8,480 bases of DNA from Thiomicrospira sp. UBA5634. GTDB taxonomy: Bacteria; Pseudomonadota; Gammaproteobacteria; Thiomicrospirales; Thiomicrospiraceae. This document shows, one piece after another, positions 6,430 to 8,480 of the stretch. The stretch is from the NCBI GenBank assembly GCA_002421475.1, contig DIJW01000155.1, positions 1 to 8,480 of the forward strand, given 5' to 3'. Under the pieces are notes generated by a model. The model had not been told where the DNA came from, ran no database searches, and was given only the letters and a program-made list of their open reading frames with translations. Within the stretch, counting starts at the first letter, position 1. Every line of letters starts with the position of its first letter. A program made the translations under genes and the position numbers.

Positions 6430-6909
6430 ATGGCAAAAAACAGCAAAAAACAAAACCACAGCAGCCGCATCGCCGAAAACCGCAAAGCGCGCTTTGACTA
6501 TTTCATCGAAGATACGATTGAAGCAGGCCTGGTGCTCGAAGGTTGGGAAATTAAAAGCCTGCGTGCCGGCAAAGCACAAATCGGTGAAAGTTATGTATTG
6601 CTTAAAAACAACGAAGCTTGGTTGTTCGGCGCGCATATTCATCCGCTGATCACTGCCTCAACCCACACCATTCCCGACCCGATGCGTTCGCGTAAACTCC
6701 TGCTTCATCGCCACCAAATCGACCGTCTAATGGGACAGGTTGACCAAAAAGGTTATACCGTGGTGGTGCTAAGTTTGTATTGGAGCAAAGGCAAAGTGAA
6801 AGCTGAAATCGGTTTAGCGAAAGGTAAAAAACTGCACGACAAACGTGCCACCGAAAAAGAACGTGAATGGAATCGCGACAAACAGCGCATTCTGAAAGAC
6901 CATCGTTAA
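6430..6909 (+). CDS. smpB: SsrA-binding protein SmpB
   Basis: This is a 159-residue SmpB, the protein partner of tmRNA in trans-translation. It binds the tRNA-like end of tmRNA and occupies the decoding centre of stalled ribosomes. Family motifs are complete: [37 protein letters not shown] (20-56), [55 protein letters not shown], and the basic C-terminal tail that forms a helix in the mRNA channel ([20 protein letters not shown]). I chose the ATG at 6430 (MAKNSKK) because family proteins begin this way and because the ATG at 6418 overlaps the -10 box. No Shine-Dalgarno sequence is present at either. The RNA partner ssrA follows 279 nt downstream. Site E lies in the codons of EAGLVLE. Confidence 0.97.
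   Translation: MAKNSKKQNHSSRIAENRKARFDYFIEDTIEAGLVLEGWEIKSLRAGKAQIGESYVLLKNNEAWLFGAHIHPLITASTHTIPDPMRSRKLLLHRHQIDRLMGQVDQKGYTVVVLSLYWSKGKVKAEIGLAKGKKLHDKRATEKEREWNRDKQRILKDHR
6522..6533. repeat. AGCAGGCCTGGT palindrome variant (site E)
   Basis: The 8-bp core CAGGCCTG (6524-6531) is intact. One outer position differs from the 12-bp palindrome, giving the same half-variant as sites C and F. It lies in the conserved [10 protein letters not shown] segment of smpB, where the protein motif is constrained but codon choice is free. Confidence 0.85.
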
Positions 6910-6927
6910 TCACAACAACACTTTTAC

Positions 6928-7007
6928 TGTCATCCTGAGGCAAAGCCGAAGGATCTTTAACCGACTGTACAACCCTCACAAGATCCTTCACTGCGTTCAG
7001 GATGACA
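6928..7007. repeat. Hairpin-forming interspersed repeat, TGTCATCCTGA type
   Basis: The outer arms TGTCATCCTGA (6928-6938) and TCAGGATGACA (6997-7007) pair over 11 bp, and the inner arms GAAGGATCTT (6948-6957) and AAGATCCTTC (6980-6989) over 10 bp, with an internal loop and a 22-nt apical loop. The internal loop contains a mini-hairpin, GGC-aaa-GCC. GTCATCCTGAG...GAAGGATCT is, as I recall, a common intergenic repeat seen in many bacterial phyla and resembles REP/BIME elements moved by RAYT transposases; no transposase is in this window. It sits 18 nt after smpB and may also end its transcript. Confidence 0.85.
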
Positions 7008-7039
7008 TGGTGGTTTTTGTAATCCTGAGCAGTATTCAT

Positions 7040-7092
7040 TGTCATCCTGAGCAACGCGAAGGATCTTTAACCGACAGCACAAACCCTCACAA
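7040..7092. repeat. Second, single-armed copy of the TGTCATCCTGA repeat
   Basis: This direct copy matches 6928-6981 over about 53 nt with a few differences and a small deletion. It shares GAAGGATCTTTAACCGAC and the tail ACCCTCACAA, but lacks the inverted right arm. A weaker remnant, AATCCTGAGCAG, lies at 7021-7032 between the copies. The arrangement is a BIME-like cluster with a decayed second element. Confidence 0.8.
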
Positions 7093-7118
7093 CTTTCGCA
7101 ATTAAATCCCGCCAACCC

Positions 7119-7146
7119 TTTAAAACTCAAAATAAACCCCTATAAT
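7119..7146 (+). promoter_or_regulatory. ssrA promoter
   Basis: A consensus -10 TATAAT (7141-7146) and a fair -35 TTTAAA (7119-7124) are separated by 16 nt. Initiation near 7153 would give a precursor leader of about 36 nt, containing the hairpin CTCATC-gttTT-GATGAG (7161-7177), before the RNase P cut at 7189. Confidence 0.65.
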
Positions 7147-7160
7147 AACCAAACTCTTAG

Positions 7161-7177
7161 CTCATCGTTTTGATGAG
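7161..7177 (+). other. Hairpin in pre-tmRNA 5' leader
   Basis: A 6-bp stem, CTCATC (7161-7166) and GATGAG (7172-7177), with a 5-nt loop lies 11 nt before the mature tmRNA end. It may affect leader processing. It could equally be chance. Confidence 0.35.
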
Positions 7178-7188
7178 TACCGAACATC

Positions 7189-7545
7189 GGGGCTGCATTG
7201 GTTTCGACGGGGAGTACGAAGTTTGAGAGGCATGCCGTGCCTGAATGATGCACGTAAATCTTAGTTCAAATTGTTATAGTTGCAAACGACGATAACTACG
7301 CTCTAGCGGCTTAAGCCCGCTGGTGCGGCTCAGGGTAGTTGTTCGTGGCGCCTGACGCCGTATCATCTCACACGGAATCGTGTTTACCGCGTGTTTGGGT
7401 AGGTAAACATTAAAACAGACAAGCTCGTCTTGCGTGCTCCCTGACAGTCGGGAAGCGTTAAGATTAAATTAATAGACTGAATAAGCATGTAGATTCTTGG
7501 ATGGAGGCTTTTCGGACGGCGGTTCGACTCCGCCCAGCTCCACCA
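7189..7545 (+). ncRNA. ssrA: Transfer-messenger RNA (tmRNA)
   Basis: One-piece tmRNA of about 357 nt that works with SmpB to release stalled ribosomes and tag the unfinished protein for proteolysis. The acceptor stem pairs GGGGCTG (7189-7195) with CAGCTCC (7535-7541) and ends in an encoded ACCA. The 5' part has the conserved GGTTTCGACGGGG, and the T-arm is GGCGG-TTCGACT-CCGCC (7518-7534). The tag frame begins after GTTATAGTT at 7282 and encodes ANDDNYALAA, then TAA (7312-7314); E. coli has ANDENYALAA. The tag end ALAA is the ClpXP degron. Its own promoter lies upstream and a strong terminator 16 nt downstream. The 3' end, a frequent island integration site, shows no sign of an insertion here. 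Confidence 0.98.
7282..7314 (+). other. tmRNA tag peptide reading frame (ANDDNYALAA)
   Basis: Resume codon GCA at 7282, then nine codons and TAA. Asp replaces the Glu found in the E. coli tag at the fourth position. The C-terminal ALAA recognised by ClpX is intact. Confidence 0.95.
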
Positions 7546-7560
7546 ACACCGGGTATAAAA

Positions 7561-7600
7561 ACCCATAAAAAAGCCCGAGAAATCGGGCTTTTTTATGGGT
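7561..7600. terminator. Bidirectional terminator between ssrA and dgt
   Basis: A perfect 18-bp inverted repeat (7561-7578 and 7583-7600) closed by a GAAA tetraloop. The GC part is GCCCGA/TCGGGC, and six A and six T form the outer part, giving a U-tract in both directions. It ends ssrA from the left and the dgt transcript from the right, whose stop is at 7613. An overlapping GGGT-ataaaa-ACCC (7551-7564) could compete with the lower stem. Confidence 0.95.
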
Positions 7601-7612
7601 TAAAGAAACAAG

Positions 7613-8480
7613 TTACAGTCGATCAAACATCGAACCGCGCATCGGCAAAAATAGTTTTTCATATAACCGCGCCGCATAGGTATTGGTCATACCGGAAATA
7701 TAATCCGAAATGATCCGTTTACGTTCGCGCTCGGTTTTTGCTGCTTCAATCTTGCGATAGGTATTGGTCGGTAATAACCGATCCGCGTTCGCTTCCAGCG
7801 CTTTAAACAAATCCAACACAATTAATTGGCCTTTGTATTCCATGCCTTTAACTTCCGGAATGGTAATCACATTTTTAAACACAAAACGTTTTAATAACTC
7901 CAACACATTCGCTTGGGCTTGCGGCAAGCAGGCCTGGTAACGCAATAATGGATGTTCAAACGCTTCGTTTTCAACCACATAAACATGCTCTACCATCAAA
8001 CCAACCATTTTACTCACCGCATGTTTACGCGCTTTTGAACTGCCGCAAAACAAGCGTTCGGTCATCACATCATCCCACAACGGATGTGCCAAAAACGCCG
8101 GATTTTCCATCACTTCTGCTTGCCACAAATCGCGCGATACCATTTTCATCGCTACCGCATCTTCTAAGTCATGAATTCCATACGCAATGTCATCCGCCAG
8201 CTCCATAATGGTGGTATCAAACGCTTTATAACGTGTGCGAGCGTGACCCTGCTCACAAGGTGATAACTCGGTAAAACGCTGACGATCCGCCGCACTAAAC
8301 GGGCTCAACACCCAATCAAACACCGCTTGCTCTTCCTGATACAAGCTTTTTGGCGGATGCCAGGCACGCATATTCCAGGTTTTAAAATCCGTCACTTCCG
8401 GTTCAGATAAAAGCTGCTGATAAGCCGCATTTACATTCACCACATCTTCATAAATCGCCGGATATTTCAACACGCCTAAA
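7613..8480 (-). CDS. dgt: dGTPase-family dNTP triphosphohydrolase, N-terminus missing
   Basis: This is the C-terminal 288 codons or so of a Dgt-type HD-domain enzyme that cleaves deoxynucleoside triphosphates, typically dGTP, to the nucleoside and triphosphate. The frame is open to the right edge (LGVLKYP runs through the GTG at 8473), so the gene begins beyond the window. LGVLKYP is characteristic of the family, as is the late metal/active-site helix ELADDIAYGIHDLEDAVA (about 91-108 from the GTG). The N-terminal HxxH...HD part is not visible. The length and motif style fit the roughly 440-residue dGTPase-like subgroup, some members of which are annotated as anti-phage nucleotide-depleting enzymes; a defence role here is only possible. 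It converges on ssrA through a shared terminator. Site F lies in the codons for YQACL. Confidence 0.9.
   Translation of the reverse strand, partial: LGVLKYPAIYEDVVNVNAAYQQLLSEPEVTDFKTWNMRAWHPPKSLYQEEQAVFDWVLSPFSAADRQRFTELSPCEQGHARTRYKAFDTTIMELADDIAYGIHDLEDAVAMKMVSRDLWQAEVMENPAFLAHPLWDDVMTERLFCGSSKARKHAVSKMVGLMVEHVYVVENEAFEHPLLRYQACLPQAQANVLELLKRFVFKNVITIPEVKGMEYKGQLIVLDLFKALEANADRLLPTNTYRKIEAAKTERERKRIISDYISGMTNTYAARLYEKLFLPMRGSMFDRL
7927..7938. repeat. AGCAGGCCTGGT palindrome variant (site F)
   Basis: The core CAGGCCTG lies at 7929-7936 inside dgt and encodes part of YQACLP on the minus strand, a different reading frame from the nfeD, rnfH and smpB copies. The change of frame argues that the motif is kept for its DNA sequence, not for a common peptide. 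Confidence 0.85.

Noticed and set aside
6650..7054. 134-codon minus-strand frame across the smpB 3' end and the repeat
   Set aside because: It is antisense to smpB and its N-terminal part is only a translation of the TGTCATCCTGA repeat (VILNAVKDL), a common spurious annotation.
6928..7092. CRISPR array
   Set aside because: There are only two or three unequal, hairpin-forming copies without regular spacers, and no cas genes.
7384..7566. 60-codon minus-strand frame containing WWSWAESNRRP
   Set aside because: It is antisense to the tRNA-like end of tmRNA; such peptides are well-known false genes over RNA loci.
7545..7612. Integration site of a genomic island at the 3' end of ssrA
   Set aside because: No integrase and no repeated ssrA 3' end are seen; the terminator and dgt follow directly.
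7613..8473. dgt read as a complete 286-residue gene starting at the GTG at 8473
   Set aside because: The frame continues to the window edge with the family motif LGVLKYP, so the GTG is internal.

Overview
The window looks like an ordinary chromosomal segment of a free-living gammaproteobacterium. The order fur / bamE / rnfH / ratA / smpB, with ssrA (tmRNA) next to smpB, is the housekeeping arrangement known from Pseudomonas-like gammaproteobacteria. The tmRNA tag (A)NDDNYALAA and the protein sequences agree with this. By eye the DNA is moderately AT-rich. A sulfur-oxidising Thiomicrospira/Hydrogenovibrio-type organism is a guess, not shown.

Layout: (1) 1-2258, plus strand, the 3' part of a membrane c-di-GMP enzyme: PhnD-like periplasmic sensor, membrane helix, PAS, GGDEF, EAL. 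(2) 2311-4507, minus strand, a two-gene operon of an NfeD membrane serine protease and a slipin (SPFH protein). (3) 4715-5122, minus strand, Fur, followed by a strong symmetric terminator. (4) 5282-5611, plus strand, the outer-membrane assembly lipoprotein BamE, divergent from fur. (5) 5657-6380, minus strand, the ratA-rnfH operon. (6) 6430-6909, plus strand, SmpB, divergent from ratA. (7) 6928-7092, a hairpin-forming interspersed repeat with a second copy. (8) 7189-7545, tmRNA, the RNA partner of SmpB, closed by a perfect 18-bp inverted-repeat terminator. (9) 7613-8480, minus strand, the C-terminal part of a dGTPase-family protein cut by the window edge.

SmpB and tmRNA together form the trans-translation ribosome rescue system. 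NfeD and slipin act together at the membrane. BamE belongs to the outer-membrane BAM complex. Fur is the iron-responsive repressor.

The most striking unexplained signal is a palindrome, ACCAGGCCTGGT (core CAGGCCTG), present six times in 8.5 kb: inside nfeD, rnfH, smpB and dgt, and at the centre of hairpins in both convergent intergenic gaps. Every AGGCCT I could find lies in this larger motif. It behaves like a highly iterated palindrome or uptake/signature sequence. I know of no description of this particular motif, and a genome-wide count would settle it. Other points of interest are a near-leaderless smpB start, an altered metal-binding residue in the GGDEF domain, and a possible seven-codon leader ORF before nfeD.
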